From the NCBI GenBank assembly GCA_963750295.1, contig CAVVPY010000001.1, positions 558,001 through 622,000 of the forward strand: a stretch of DNA of 64,000 nt, read 5' to 3'. A program made the position numbers and the translations under genes. Under the pieces are notes generated by a model, which saw only the letters and a program-made list of their open reading frames with translations, had not been told where the DNA came from and ran no database searches. Source of the stretch: CAVVPY01 sp963750295 (GTDB lineage Bacteria > Actinomycetota > Actinomycetes > Mycobacteriales > Jatrophihabitantaceae). Below are positions 7,245-15,816 of this stretch, piece by piece. Each line of letters opens with the position of its first letter. The stretch's first letter is position 1.

Positions 7245-8216
7245 TCAGCTCGAGGTGTGCGGCATCAGGGCGTTGTCCGGGATCACGCCGAGCCGTCCGG
7301 CCTGGTAGTCCTCGAGAGCCTGAATGAGTTCCTCGCGGGTGTTCATCACGAACGGGCCGTAGTGCGCCACCGGCTCACCGATCGGGCGCCCGCCGAGGAG
7401 CACCACCTCGAGCGCAGGCCGGTTCGAGTCCTGACCGCGGTCCGCCGATACCGTCACCCGGTCGCCCGCTCCGAATACCGCGAGCTGGCCACCGTGGATC
7501 GGCCGCTGCTCGGCACCGACCGTCCCCTTGCCCGAGAGCACGTAGCCGAGCGCGTTGTAGTCGGCCGGCCACGGCAGCGAGAGCTGCGCACCCGGCTGGA
7601 CGGTGGCGTGCGCCATCGTGATGGGCGTGTGGGTCGAGCCGGGACCTCGGTGCCCGCCGATCGATCCCGCGACGATGCGGACCAGCGCACCGCCGTCGGC
7701 GGACGACACGAGCGCGGCGTCCTCGCCCTCGATCGCCTGGTAACGCGGGGCGCTGAACTTGTCCTTGGCCGGCAGGTTCACCCACAGCTGCAAGCCGTGG
7801 AACACCCCGCCGGACACGACCAGTTCCTCGGGCGGGGTCTCGATGTGCAGGATGCCCGACCCCGCGGTCATCCATTGGGTCGCCCCGTTGTTGATGACAC
7901 CGCCGCCGCCGTGGCTGTCCTGGTGCTGGAAGGTGCCGTCGATCATGTAGGTGACGGTCTCGAACCCGCGGTGCGGGTGCCAGGCCGTGCCCTTCGGCTC
8001 ACCCGGCGCGTAATCGACCTCACCCATCTGGTCCAGGTGGATGAACGGGTCGAGGTCCCGCGTCGCGACACCGGCGAAGGCACGGACGACGGGGAATCCC
8101 TCGCCCTCATAGGCTCGCGGGCCGGTGGAGATCTGCCGCACAGGACGCTCGGTGTCACCGAGTGTCGCCGCGGCGACGCGCGGCAGGGTCAGGGTGTCGG
8201 CGGTGACGGCGGGCAT
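7245..8216 (-). CDS. Pirin family protein
   Basis: A bicupin of about 323 residues. The metal-binding residues of pirins are visible as HPHRGFET (two His, near residue 79) and GILHIETP (His and Glu, near 124). Bacterial pirins include quercetin-2,3-dioxygenase-like enzymes and redox or regulatory proteins, so the substrate cannot be given. The chosen ATG has an AGAGAGG ribosome binding site; an upstream in-frame ATG at 8246 lacks one and lies inside the operator. A MarR-type operator-like inverted repeat lies just upstream, consistent with induction by phenolics or oxidants. It converges on the sulfotransferase-like gene with a 13-bp gap. Confidence 0.9.
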   Translation of the reverse strand: MPAVTADTLTLPRVAAATLGDTERPVRQISTGPRAYEGEGFPVVRAFAGVATRDLDPFIHLDQMGEVDYAPGEPKGTAWHPHRGFETVTYMIDGTFQHQDSHGGGGVINNGATQWMTAGSGILHIETPPEELVVSGGVFHGLQLWVNLPAKDKFSAPRYQAIEGEDAALVSSADGGALVRIVAGSIGGHRGPGSTHTPITMAHATVQPGAQLSLPWPADYNALGYVLSGKGTVGAEQRPIHGGQLAVFGAGDRVTVSADRGQDSNRPALEVVLLGGRPIGEPVAHYGPFVMNTREELIQALEDYQAGRLGVIPDNALMPHTSS

Positions 8217-8231
8217 GGCGACCTCTCTAGC

Positions 8232-8249
8232 TGATTGCGTCTGCAACTA
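8232..8249. promoter_or_regulatory. MarR-type operator-like inverted repeat upstream of pirin
   Basis: TGATTGC (8232-8238), a 4-bp spacer, then GCAACTA (8243-8249). The arms match at six of seven positions. The half-site TAGTTGC (minus strand) is the usual MarR-family half-site and lies about 16 bp before the pirin start. No MarR gene is in the window. Confidence 0.5.
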
Positions 8250-8302
8250 GATTGGCCAACCACCCTCGGCCCCGCTTCATTCCGCCGCGACGGGCCGCAC
8301 GG

Positions 8303-10474
8303 TCAGCCGGCGAAGCGCAGCCAGAGCGTCCCGAGCGGCGGCACCCGTAGCGAGGTGGACGCCGGCTGGCCGTGCCACGGTTCGCCCACCGCGTCGACGC
8401 CGCCCCAGTTGCCGACGCCCGAACCGAGATAGGCCTCGGCATCGGTGTTGACGATCTCGTCCCAACGGCCGGTGAACGGCAGGCCGAGGCGGTAGCGCTC
8501 GTGCGGCACGGACGAGAAGTTGGCCACGCACGCCAGCACCGACCCGTCCGAACCGAAGCGCAGGAACGAGTAGACGTTGCCGGCCGCGTCGTTGGCGTCG
8601 ATCCAGTGGAAGCCGGCCGGCTCCGTGTCCTGCGACCACAGGGCCGGGCTCTCGCGGTAGCGGTGGTTGAGGTCGGTGATCAGCCGGCTCATGCCGAGGT
8701 GGTCCGGTGCGTCGAGCAGCCACCAGTCGAGTGAGCGGGACTCGGCCCACTCGCCGCCCTGAGCGAACTCCTGACCCATGAACAGCAACTGCTTGCCCGG
8801 GTGTGCCCACATGTACGCGTACATCGCACGCAGCGTGGCCATCTGCTGCCAGCGGTCACCGGGGATCTTGTTGAGCAGTGAGCCCTTGCCGTGCACCACC
8901 TCATCGTGCGAGATCGGCAGCACGAAGTTCTCGGAGTAGTAGTACATCATCGAGAACGTCAGGTCGTTGTGGTGGTACTGGCGGTGGATCGGCGCCCGCG
9001 AGAGGTAGCCGAGCGTGTCGTGCATCCAGCCCATGTCCCACTTGAACCCGAACCCGAGCCCGCCCAGGTGGGTCGCGCGGGTGACGCCGGGCCAGGACGT
9101 CGACTCCTCGGCGATGGTCACAGCGCCGGGCACCCGCTTGTAGACCGTCGCATTCATCTCCTGCAGGAACGAGACGGCCTCGAGGTTCTCGCGCCCGCCG
9201 TGGATGTTGGGCTGCCACTGTCCTTCGCCGCGCGAGTAGTCGAGGTAGAGCATCGAGGCGACCGCGTCGACGCGCAGGCCGTCGACGTGGAATTCCTCCA
9301 GCCAGTACAGGGCATTCGCGACCAGGAAGTTGCGCACCTCGCGGCGGCCGAAGTCGAACACGAGCGTGCCCCAGTCGGGCTGCTCGCCGCGGCGCGGGTC
9401 GCTGTGCTCGTAGAGCGGTGTGCCGTCGAAGCGGGCCAGCGCGAACGCGTCCTTCGGGAAGTGCGCCGGTACCCAGTCGACGATGACGCCGATGCCCGCC
9501 GCGTGCAGCGCGTCGACGAGGTACCGGAACTCGTCCGGGTTGCCGAAGCGCGACGAGGGCGCGTAGTACGACGACACCTGGTAGCCCCACGAACCGCCGA
9601 ACGGGTGCTCGGCGACCGGGAGGAACTCGACGTGGGTGAAGCCGGCGTCGCGCACGTAGTTGGTGAGGTGCTCGGCGAGCTCGCGGTACGACATGCCCAT
9701 CCGCCACGAACCGAGGTGCACCTCGTAGATCGACATCGGTGACCGGTGGTGGTCGGTGGCCGCGCGCTGCTCGAGCCACGCGGCGTCGGTCCACTCGTAG
9801 TGGTCGGTGTGCACGACCGAGGCTGTCGCAGGCGGCACCTCGGTGGCGAAGGCCATCGGGTCGGCCTTGTCGCGCCACTGGCTGTCGGTGCCGAGGATCT
9901 TGAACTTGTAGCGCGCGCCGTCGCCGACGCCGGGGACGAACAGCTCCCACACGCCGGAGGACCCGAGCGAGCGCATCGGCAGTGCGGCACCGGACCAGAA
10001 GTCGAAGTCACCGGTGACCCGCACGCCGCGGGCGTTAGGCGCCCAGACCGCGAAGGCCGTTCCGGTGACCGGCCCGGCGGGCGTGTCGTAGGTCTGGACG
10101 TGCGCACCCAGCACGTGCCAGAGGTTCTCGTGTCGCCCCTCACCGATCAGGTGCAGGTCGATCTCGCCCAGTGTCGGCAGCCAGCGGTACGGGTCGTCGA
10201 CGAGGTAGGTGCCCGTCTCGTACACGACTTGGAGCCGGTAGTCCGACGGCGGGCCGTCGACGATCCCTTCCCACACGCCGCTGTCGTGGACCAGCGTGAG
10301 CGCAACGCTGGTGCGGCCGATGACGGCAGCCACCGAGGTGGCGTCAGGCCGCAGCGTGCGCACGACCGTACGGCCGTCCGCGATCGGGTGCGCGCCCAGG
10401 ACGGCATGCGGGTCGTGGTGCGCACCGCCGACGAGCTGTTCGAGTTCGTCCTTGGTGATACTGCCCAGCGTCAT
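8303..10474 (-). CDS. glgB: 1,4-alpha-glucan branching enzyme
   Basis: A 723-residue GH13 enzyme that makes alpha-1,6 branches in glycogen-like glucan. It has an N-terminal CBM48-like region (about 20-215), the (beta/alpha)8 barrel and a C-terminal all-beta domain. Catalytic Asp403 (GLRVDAVASMLY) and Glu456 (TIAEEST) are seen, with the transition-state Asp524 (ISHDEVVHGK). Length and motifs are normal for actinobacterial GlgB. It is the last gene of glgE-treS-mak-glgB; its ATG overlaps the mak stop (ATGA). In this pathway GlgB branches the linear maltosyl chains built by GlgE. Confidence 0.97.
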   Translation of the reverse strand: MTLGSITKDELEQLVGGAHHDPHAVLGAHPIADGRTVVRTLRPDATSVAAVIGRTSVALTLVHDSGVWEGIVDGPPSDYRLQVVYETGTYLVDDPYRWLPTLGEIDLHLIGEGRHENLWHVLGAHVQTYDTPAGPVTGTAFAVWAPNARGVRVTGDFDFWSGAALPMRSLGSSGVWELFVPGVGDGARYKFKILGTDSQWRDKADPMAFATEVPPATASVVHTDHYEWTDAAWLEQRAATDHHRSPMSIYEVHLGSWRMGMSYRELAEHLTNYVRDAGFTHVEFLPVAEHPFGGSWGYQVSSYYAPSSRFGNPDEFRYLVDALHAAGIGVIVDWVPAHFPKDAFALARFDGTPLYEHSDPRRGEQPDWGTLVFDFGRREVRNFLVANALYWLEEFHVDGLRVDAVASMLYLDYSRGEGQWQPNIHGGRENLEAVSFLQEMNATVYKRVPGAVTIAEESTSWPGVTRATHLGGLGFGFKWDMGWMHDTLGYLSRAPIHRQYHHNDLTFSMMYYYSENFVLPISHDEVVHGKGSLLNKIPGDRWQQMATLRAMYAYMWAHPGKQLLFMGQEFAQGGEWAESRSLDWWLLDAPDHLGMSRLITDLNHRYRESPALWSQDTEPAGFHWIDANDAAGNVYSFLRFGSDGSVLACVANFSSVPHERYRLGLPFTGRWDEIVNTDAEAYLGSGVGNWGGVDAVGEPWHGQPASTSLRVPPLGTLWLRFAG

Positions 10475-11835
10475 GCGGTGTCCTCTGTCTTGGCCAGCCG
10501 CGTCAGGGACGCGAGGGGGATACCCAGCCAGGCCGGCCGGTTACGAGCCTCGTACACCGCCTCGTACACGGCCTTGTCGGCCTCGTAGGCGCGCAGTGGG
10601 ACGCCGTGCTGGCGCGGGTCGTACCCGCCCGCGTCGGCGTATCCGGCGAGGAACGCCTCGCGGTTCCGCGTAGCCCATTCCGCAGCCCGGTAGGTCAGCT
10701 GGTGCGATCCGGTCTCGAGCACGTTGTGGTGCCCGGCGTACTCGAAGGACCGCAACATGCCGGCGACGTCGCGCAACGGCGAGTCCAGCGCGCGGCGCTC
10801 GTCGAGGGTGGCCATCGGCTCGCCCTCGAAGTCGATCAGCACCCAGCGCTGCGCGGTGCGCAGCGCCTGTCCGAGGTGGAGGTCACCGTGGATGCGTTGC
10901 AGCGGAACCTGCTTGCCCGCCTCGCCGAACTCGTCGTAGGCCTCGCGCAGGCCGTCTGCGACGTCGGCCAGCTGCGGCACCACCGTGATCGCTTGGTCCA
11001 GCCTGCTGTGCATCGCCGCGGCCCGCCCGTGCAGGTCGGTGTTCGGCTGCACGCCGAACGCCTCGGCCAGATCGGCGTGCACCTGTGCCACCGCCGCCCC
11101 GAGGCGCTGCGCCTCGCCGGCGAAGTCGCCGCCGGCCTCGTCGGCGTGCAGGTCGGCCTCGGCCATCAGGTCGCGGACGCTGTGCTTGGCCAGCTCCCAG
11201 CCGTCCGTGGCGGTGGTCATGTACTCCTGCAGCATCGCCAGTGCGTACTGCTCGTCGTTGCGCGAGACCGTGACCGAACCCAGCAGTTGCGGGACGTGGC
11301 GCGAGCCCGTCGCCGCCATTGCGGCACCGATCTCGATGTCCGGGTTCACGCCGGGCTGCAGCCGGCGGAACACCTTCAGGATCGCGACGTCGCCGTACAT
11401 CAGCGAGGTGTTCGACTGCTCCCCGGTCTGCACGAGGCTCGGCTGGTTGACCGGCAACGCGTCCGGGTCGCCGAAGCGCGTGAACGACAGCGACCCGTCC
11501 GCCCGCTCGTCGCGGATCGAGTCCACCCACACCTGGGTGACCTCCTTGTCGTGCAGGGCGTCGTACACCCAGGTCGGACCGTCGTCGGTGGTGACCGTTC
11601 CGAGCAGGACGTGGTCGAGGTAGTCGACCGGCTCGCGGTGCGCCACGAGCGGCAACTGGTACAGCTCGCTGCCCTCGTCGCCGTAGGTCACCCGCGCCAG
11701 CCACAGTTCGACGACGTCCGAGAGTGACGCCAGCAGCTCGACGCCGACCGAGCCGGTGCGGCCCTTGCCCGCGTACCAGCGTTGGGTGGGCAGCCAGCCG
11801 GCCACGAGTTTCTGAAGGTCTTCCTGCGGGATCAT
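10471..11835 (-). CDS. mak: Maltokinase
   Basis: A protein of about 454 residues that phosphorylates maltose to maltose-1-phosphate, the GlgE donor. It starts with MIPQEDLQKL and WLPTQRWYAGKG, the conserved N-terminal cap of Mak. The aminoglycoside-phosphotransferase-like fold shows the catalytic loop HGDLH (316-320) and the metal-binding DFEG (335-338). The ATG overlaps the treS stop by 4 nt, while the open frame continues upstream only as an overlap with treS, so I reject a longer start. In some actinobacteria treS and mak are fused; here they are separate and coupled. Confidence 0.95.
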   Translation of the reverse strand: MIPQEDLQKLVAGWLPTQRWYAGKGRTGSVGVELLASLSDVVELWLARVTYGDEGSELYQLPLVAHREPVDYLDHVLLGTVTTDDGPTWVYDALHDKEVTQVWVDSIRDERADGSLSFTRFGDPDALPVNQPSLVQTGEQSNTSLMYGDVAILKVFRRLQPGVNPDIEIGAAMAATGSRHVPQLLGSVTVSRNDEQYALAMLQEYMTTATDGWELAKHSVRDLMAEADLHADEAGGDFAGEAQRLGAAVAQVHADLAEAFGVQPNTDLHGRAAAMHSRLDQAITVVPQLADVADGLREAYDEFGEAGKQVPLQRIHGDLHLGQALRTAQRWVLIDFEGEPMATLDERRALDSPLRDVAGMLRSFEYAGHHNVLETGSHQLTYRAAEWATRNREAFLAGYADAGGYDPRQHGVPLRAYEADKAVYEAVYEARNRPAWLGIPLASLTRLAKTEDTA

Positions 11836-13649
11836 TGCTCGACCACCGTCTCCTCCGGGATGAGCACGTCGACCGGTGGTTCCGGCGTCAGTTCGGACGG
11901 GGTCTGTGGCGCCAACTCGGGCGGCGCGGCGTCGGTCAGCGCCGACGGCTCGGCATTCGGGCTCGGGACGCGGGGGATGCGCAGCCAGTAGAAGCCGTGA
12001 CCCGCGACGGTGAGCAGGTAGGGCAACTCGCCGATGCGCGGGAAGTGCGCACCACCGAGCAACTCGATCGGCTCCGCGCCCTCCCAGGCACGCAGGTCCA
12101 GTTCGACCGGCTGTGGGAAGCGGGACAGGTTGTTCACGCACAGCACGATGTCGTCGCCGAACTCGCGCACGAAGCTGAGCACGCACGGGTTGCTGCCGCC
12201 GAGATCGGTGAAGGTGCCCATGCCGAACGCCGGATTGTCCTTGCGGAGGCGGATCATTCGGCGCGTCCAGTTCAGCAGGGACGAGCTGTTGCGGGTCTGC
12301 GACTCGACGTTGGTGACCTGGTAGCCGTAGATCGAGTCCTGGTTGGCCGGCAGGTAGAGCCGGCCCGGGTCGCACGTCGAGAATCCGGCGTTGCGGTCAG
12401 GCGTCCACTGCATCGGCGTGCGGACCCCGTCGCGGTCGCCGAGCCAGATGTTGTCGCCCATGCCGATCTCGTCCCCGTAGTACAGGACCGGGGAGCCGGG
12501 CAGTGACAGCAGCAACGCGGTGAACAGTTCGATCTGGTTGATGTCGTTCTCGAGCAGCGGTGCCAGCCGGCGACGGATGCCGATGTTGGCCTTCATCCGC
12601 GGGTCCTTCGCGTACTCGGCCCACATGTAGTCGCGCTCGTCGTCGGTCACCATCTCCAGCGTCAACTCGTCGTGGTTGCGCAGGAAGATCCCCCATTGGC
12701 ACTTGTCCGGGATCGGCGGCGTCTGCGCCATGATCTCCGAGACCGGGTAGCGCGACTCGCGCCGCACCGCCATGAAGATGCGCGGCATGACCGGGAAGTG
12801 GAAGGCCATGTGGCACTCGTCGCCACCACTGGCCGGGTCGCCGAAGTACGCGACGACGTCGTCGGGCCACTGGTTGGCCTCGCACAGCAGGACGCGGTCC
12901 GGGTAGTCGCGGTCGACCTCCTTGCGCACGCGCCGCAGGAATTCGTGGGTCTCGGGCAGGTTCTCGCCGTTGGTGCCGTCGCGGACGAACAGGTACGGCA
13001 CGGCGTCGAGGCGGAAGCCGTCGATGCCGAGGTCGAGCCAGAAGCGCAGCGAATCGATGATCGCCAGTTGCACGTCCGGCGAGTCGAAGTTCAGATCGGG
13101 TTGATGGCTGAAGAACCGGTGCCAGAAGTACTGCTTGCGTACCGGGTCGAAGGTCCAGTTCGACGGTTCGGTGTCGACGAAGATGATCCGCGCGTCCGGG
13201 TAGCGGGTGTCGTCGTCGTTCCAGACGTAGAAGTCGCCGTACGGTCCGTCCGGATCGCTCCGGCTGGCCTGGAACCATGGGTGGGCGTCGGACGTGTGGT
13301 TCATGACGAAGTCGACGATCACGCGGATACCGCGCTCATGGGCTGCGTCGAGGAAGAACTTGAAGTCCTCGATGGTGCCGAACTCGGGCAGCACGCCGGT
13401 GTAGTCACTGACGTCGTAACCGCCGTCGCGCAGCGGGGACGGGAAGAACGGCGGCAGCCACAGGCAGTCGACGCCGAGCCACTGGACGTAGTCCAACTTG
13501 TCGGTCAGGCCGCGCAGGTCACCGGTGCCGTCGCCGTCGGAATCGGCGAAGCCTCGAACGAGCACCTCGTAGAAGACAGCCCGTTTGAACCAGTCCGGCT
13601 CGATCGAGTTGTCGGCCGGCAGCGGGATGGGCGCGGTCGGGGTGGTCAC
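11832..13649 (-). CDS. treS: Trehalose synthase / maltose alpha-D-glucosyltransferase
   Basis: A 605-residue GH13 enzyme that interconverts maltose and trehalose. Catalytic residues are visible as Asp215 (GFRLDAVPYLF), Glu257 (LLCEANQWP) and Asp327 (FLRNHDELT), followed by the family segment YYGDEIGMGDNIWLGDRDG. A tail of about 55 residues rich in Pro and Glu follows the C-terminal beta domain. It feeds maltose to Mak and so links trehalose to glycogen synthesis. It lies 49 bp after glgE and overlaps mak by 4 nt, with no obvious separate promoter. Confidence 0.96.
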   Translation of the reverse strand: MTTPTAPIPLPADNSIEPDWFKRAVFYEVLVRGFADSDGDGTGDLRGLTDKLDYVQWLGVDCLWLPPFFPSPLRDGGYDVSDYTGVLPEFGTIEDFKFFLDAAHERGIRVIVDFVMNHTSDAHPWFQASRSDPDGPYGDFYVWNDDDTRYPDARIIFVDTEPSNWTFDPVRKQYFWHRFFSHQPDLNFDSPDVQLAIIDSLRFWLDLGIDGFRLDAVPYLFVRDGTNGENLPETHEFLRRVRKEVDRDYPDRVLLCEANQWPDDVVAYFGDPASGGDECHMAFHFPVMPRIFMAVRRESRYPVSEIMAQTPPIPDKCQWGIFLRNHDELTLEMVTDDERDYMWAEYAKDPRMKANIGIRRRLAPLLENDINQIELFTALLLSLPGSPVLYYGDEIGMGDNIWLGDRDGVRTPMQWTPDRNAGFSTCDPGRLYLPANQDSIYGYQVTNVESQTRNSSSLLNWTRRMIRLRKDNPAFGMGTFTDLGGSNPCVLSFVREFGDDIVLCVNNLSRFPQPVELDLRAWEGAEPIELLGGAHFPRIGELPYLLTVAGHGFYWLRIPRVPSPNAEPSALTDAAPPELAPQTPSELTPEPPVDVLIPEETVVEQ

Positions 13650-13698
13650 GGGTCCTTCCTAGCAGCGTCGGTTGATCCGGACGTTCGGCGGGCTGGAC

Positions 13699-15693
13699 TC
13701 AGCTGGGGAGCACCTGGAACACGTGCGCCGGGCGGTGATGCGGGTCCAGCCGGACGTAGTTGTATTCGCCCCAGGCGTACTCGGTGCCGTCGAGCAGGTC
13801 GCGCACGCGCAACCCGCTGTCCCAGTCACGGCCGAATGCCGGCAGGTCGACCCGGACGGTCGCCTCGCGCCAGTCGTGCGAGTTGACCGTGCACACCACC
13901 AGGATGGTGTCGCCGGTTGCGTCGTCGCGCTTGCTGAAGGCCATCACGTCCGGGTTGTCGACCTGGTGGAAGCGCAGGTTGCGCAGTTGCTGCAGCGCGG
14001 GGTGCTCGCGTCGGATGCGGTTGAGCGTGGCGATCAACGGCGCGAGCGAGCGACCCTCGGCGATCGCCGTCGCGAAATCGCGAGGACGCAGCTGGTACTT
14101 CTCGGAGTCGAGGTACTCCTCGCTGCCGGGACGCAGGTTGAGGTGCTCGTACAACTCGAAGCCCGAATACACCCCCCAGGTCGGCGAGAGCATCGCGGCG
14201 AGAACGGCGCGGATGGCGAATGCGCCCGGACCGCCGTGGACCAGGTATTCGTGCAGGATGTCCGGCGTGTTCACGAAGAAGTTCGGCCGCATGTAGTGGG
14301 CGGCGTCGACGAGTTGGGTGCCGTACTCCTGCAACTCGTCCTTGTCGTTGCGCCAGGTGAAGTAGGTGTAGCTCTGGTGGAACCCAACCTTCGCCAGTTC
14401 GTGCATCATCGCCGGTCGGGTGAACGCCTCGGCCAGGAAGATGATCTCGGGATTGGTGCGGCGGACCTCGGCCATGAACCACTGCCAGAAGTTGACCGGC
14501 TTGGTGTGCGGGTTGTCGACGCGGAAGATCGTCACGCCGGCGTCGATCCAGTGCCGGGTCACCCGCAGGCACTCGGCGTAGAGCCCCTGCGGGTCGTTGT
14601 CGAAGTTCAGCGGGTAGATGTCCTGGTACTTCTTCGGCGGATTCTCGGCGTAGGCGATCGTGCCGTCCGGTTTGGTCGTGAACCACTCGGGATGGCTGGT
14701 GACCCATGGATGGTCCGGCGCACACTGCAGCGCGAGGTCGAGCGCGACCTCCATGCCGAGTTCGTTGGCGCGGGCCACCAGCGCCCGGAAGTCGGCCATC
14801 GTCCCCAGTTGCGGATGGATGGCGTCGTGGCCGCCGTCGCGGGAACCGATCGCCCACGGCGACCCGACGTCCCAACTCGCCGCCGCGAGCGTGTTGTTCG
14901 GCCCCTTGCGGTTCACCTCGCCGATCGGATGGATCGGCGGCAGGTAGACGACATCGAAACCGAGGGACGCGACGTAGTCCAGGTGGTCGATCGAGTCCTT
15001 GAACGTGCCGTGCCGCAGCGGCTTGGCCGGTGACACCGGATCGTTGGCCAGTTGCGCGCCGATCGAGCGCGGGAAGAACTCGTACCAGGACCCGAACAGG
15101 GCACGCTGACGGTCGATGAACAGCGGATAGCGCGGCGACGCGGTCACCAGGTCCCGGACGGGGAACTCGTGGACGAGTCGCTGAAGGTAGTCATCGAGCG
15201 CAGGCGCGACGCGGTGCGCCACGTCCAGGCTGGTGTCGCGCAGCATGCGGGCCGCGGCGGTGGCGCGCGTGCGGTGCTCCTTCGGCAGGTTCTTCGCCAG
15301 CCGGTCGAACAGTCGGGCGCCGTCCTCGAGGTCGTTCGCGAGGTCCTCGGCGCCCTGCCCGGCTTCGATCTTGGTGGTGACGGCGTGGTGCCAGGTCGAG
15401 AGCGGATCGCTCCACGCCTCGATCGTGAACGACGCGACGCCCACGGTGTCGGCGACGACGGTGGCGTGCCACCGGTCGGTGCCGGGTTGCCCGGGCGCCA
15501 TGCGGATCGCGCGGACCTTGCGGCCGGCGGCGTCGCGCAGCACGACCGTCGCCGCCACCTTGTCGTGTCCCTCGCGAAAGACCACCGCTGAGACGGGGAT
15601 TGGCTCGCCGACCACGCCGCGGGCGGGAAATTCCGCCGTCGCGGTGGATCCGACGACTGGCCTGATGTCGGTGAGTCCGAATCGTCCAACCAC
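13699..15693 (-). CDS. glgE: Alpha-1,4-glucan:maltose-1-phosphate maltosyltransferase
   Basis: A 664-residue GH13_3 enzyme that extends alpha-1,4-glucans with maltosyl units from maltose-1-phosphate. The N-terminal DUF3416-type beta domain (about 1-105) and helical insert precede the barrel. The nucleophile Asp393 (TIFRVDNPHTKPVNFW) and acid/base Glu422 (IIFLAEAFTRP) are present. The GTG start is 6 nt downstream of a TACGGT -10 element, suggesting a leaderless mRNA. A TGTAATCGCTTACA operator sits at the matching -35 position, so the four-gene operon is probably repressed by a LacI-family regulator. Confidence 0.97.
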   Translation of the reverse strand: MVGRFGLTDIRPVVGSTATAEFPARGVVGEPIPVSAVVFREGHDKVAATVVLRDAAGRKVRAIRMAPGQPGTDRWHATVVADTVGVASFTIEAWSDPLSTWHHAVTTKIEAGQGAEDLANDLEDGARLFDRLAKNLPKEHRTRATAAARMLRDTSLDVAHRVAPALDDYLQRLVHEFPVRDLVTASPRYPLFIDRQRALFGSWYEFFPRSIGAQLANDPVSPAKPLRHGTFKDSIDHLDYVASLGFDVVYLPPIHPIGEVNRKGPNNTLAAASWDVGSPWAIGSRDGGHDAIHPQLGTMADFRALVARANELGMEVALDLALQCAPDHPWVTSHPEWFTTKPDGTIAYAENPPKKYQDIYPLNFDNDPQGLYAECLRVTRHWIDAGVTIFRVDNPHTKPVNFWQWFMAEVRRTNPEIIFLAEAFTRPAMMHELAKVGFHQSYTYFTWRNDKDELQEYGTQLVDAAHYMRPNFFVNTPDILHEYLVHGGPGAFAIRAVLAAMLSPTWGVYSGFELYEHLNLRPGSEEYLDSEKYQLRPRDFATAIAEGRSLAPLIATLNRIRREHPALQQLRNLRFHQVDNPDVMAFSKRDDATGDTILVVCTVNSHDWREATVRVDLPAFGRDWDSGLRVRDLLDGTEYAWGEYNYVRLDPHHRPAHVFQVLPS

Positions 15694-15699
15694 GTGGCT

Positions 15700-15736
15700 A
15701 CCGTACCCAGGTTTCGCTCAGCTGTAATCGCTTACA
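15700..15736 (-). promoter_or_regulatory. glgE promoter with LacI-family operator
   Basis: TACGGT (minus strand, 15705-15700) lies 6 nt before the glgE GTG. TGTAATCGCTTACA (15723-15736) fits TGTAANCGNTTACA exactly, the palindrome bound by many LacI/CcpA-type sugar regulators, and covers the place of the -35 box. Operator occupancy should shut glgE-treS-mak-glgB. The regulator is not in this window. Confidence 0.65.
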
Positions 15737-15802
15737 AGATCGTTCGTCCTCCCGATTGTCGCAATTTCGGTGACCCGGACCCGTAAGCCCTTTCGGAAGT
15801 GC

Positions 15803-15816
15803 TAGCGTCGCTCGGC
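15803..15816 (+). promoter_or_regulatory. Probable glgP leaderless -10 element
   Basis: TAGCGT (15803-15808) is followed by 8 nt and the GTG at 15817. No ribosome binding site is present, so the transcript probably starts at or near the codon. Confidence 0.45.

Noticed and set aside
11836..12375. N-terminal extension of maltokinase
   Set aside because: The extra region overlaps treS in another frame and has no family similarity; the ATG at 11835 overlapping the treS stop gives the conserved N-terminus.
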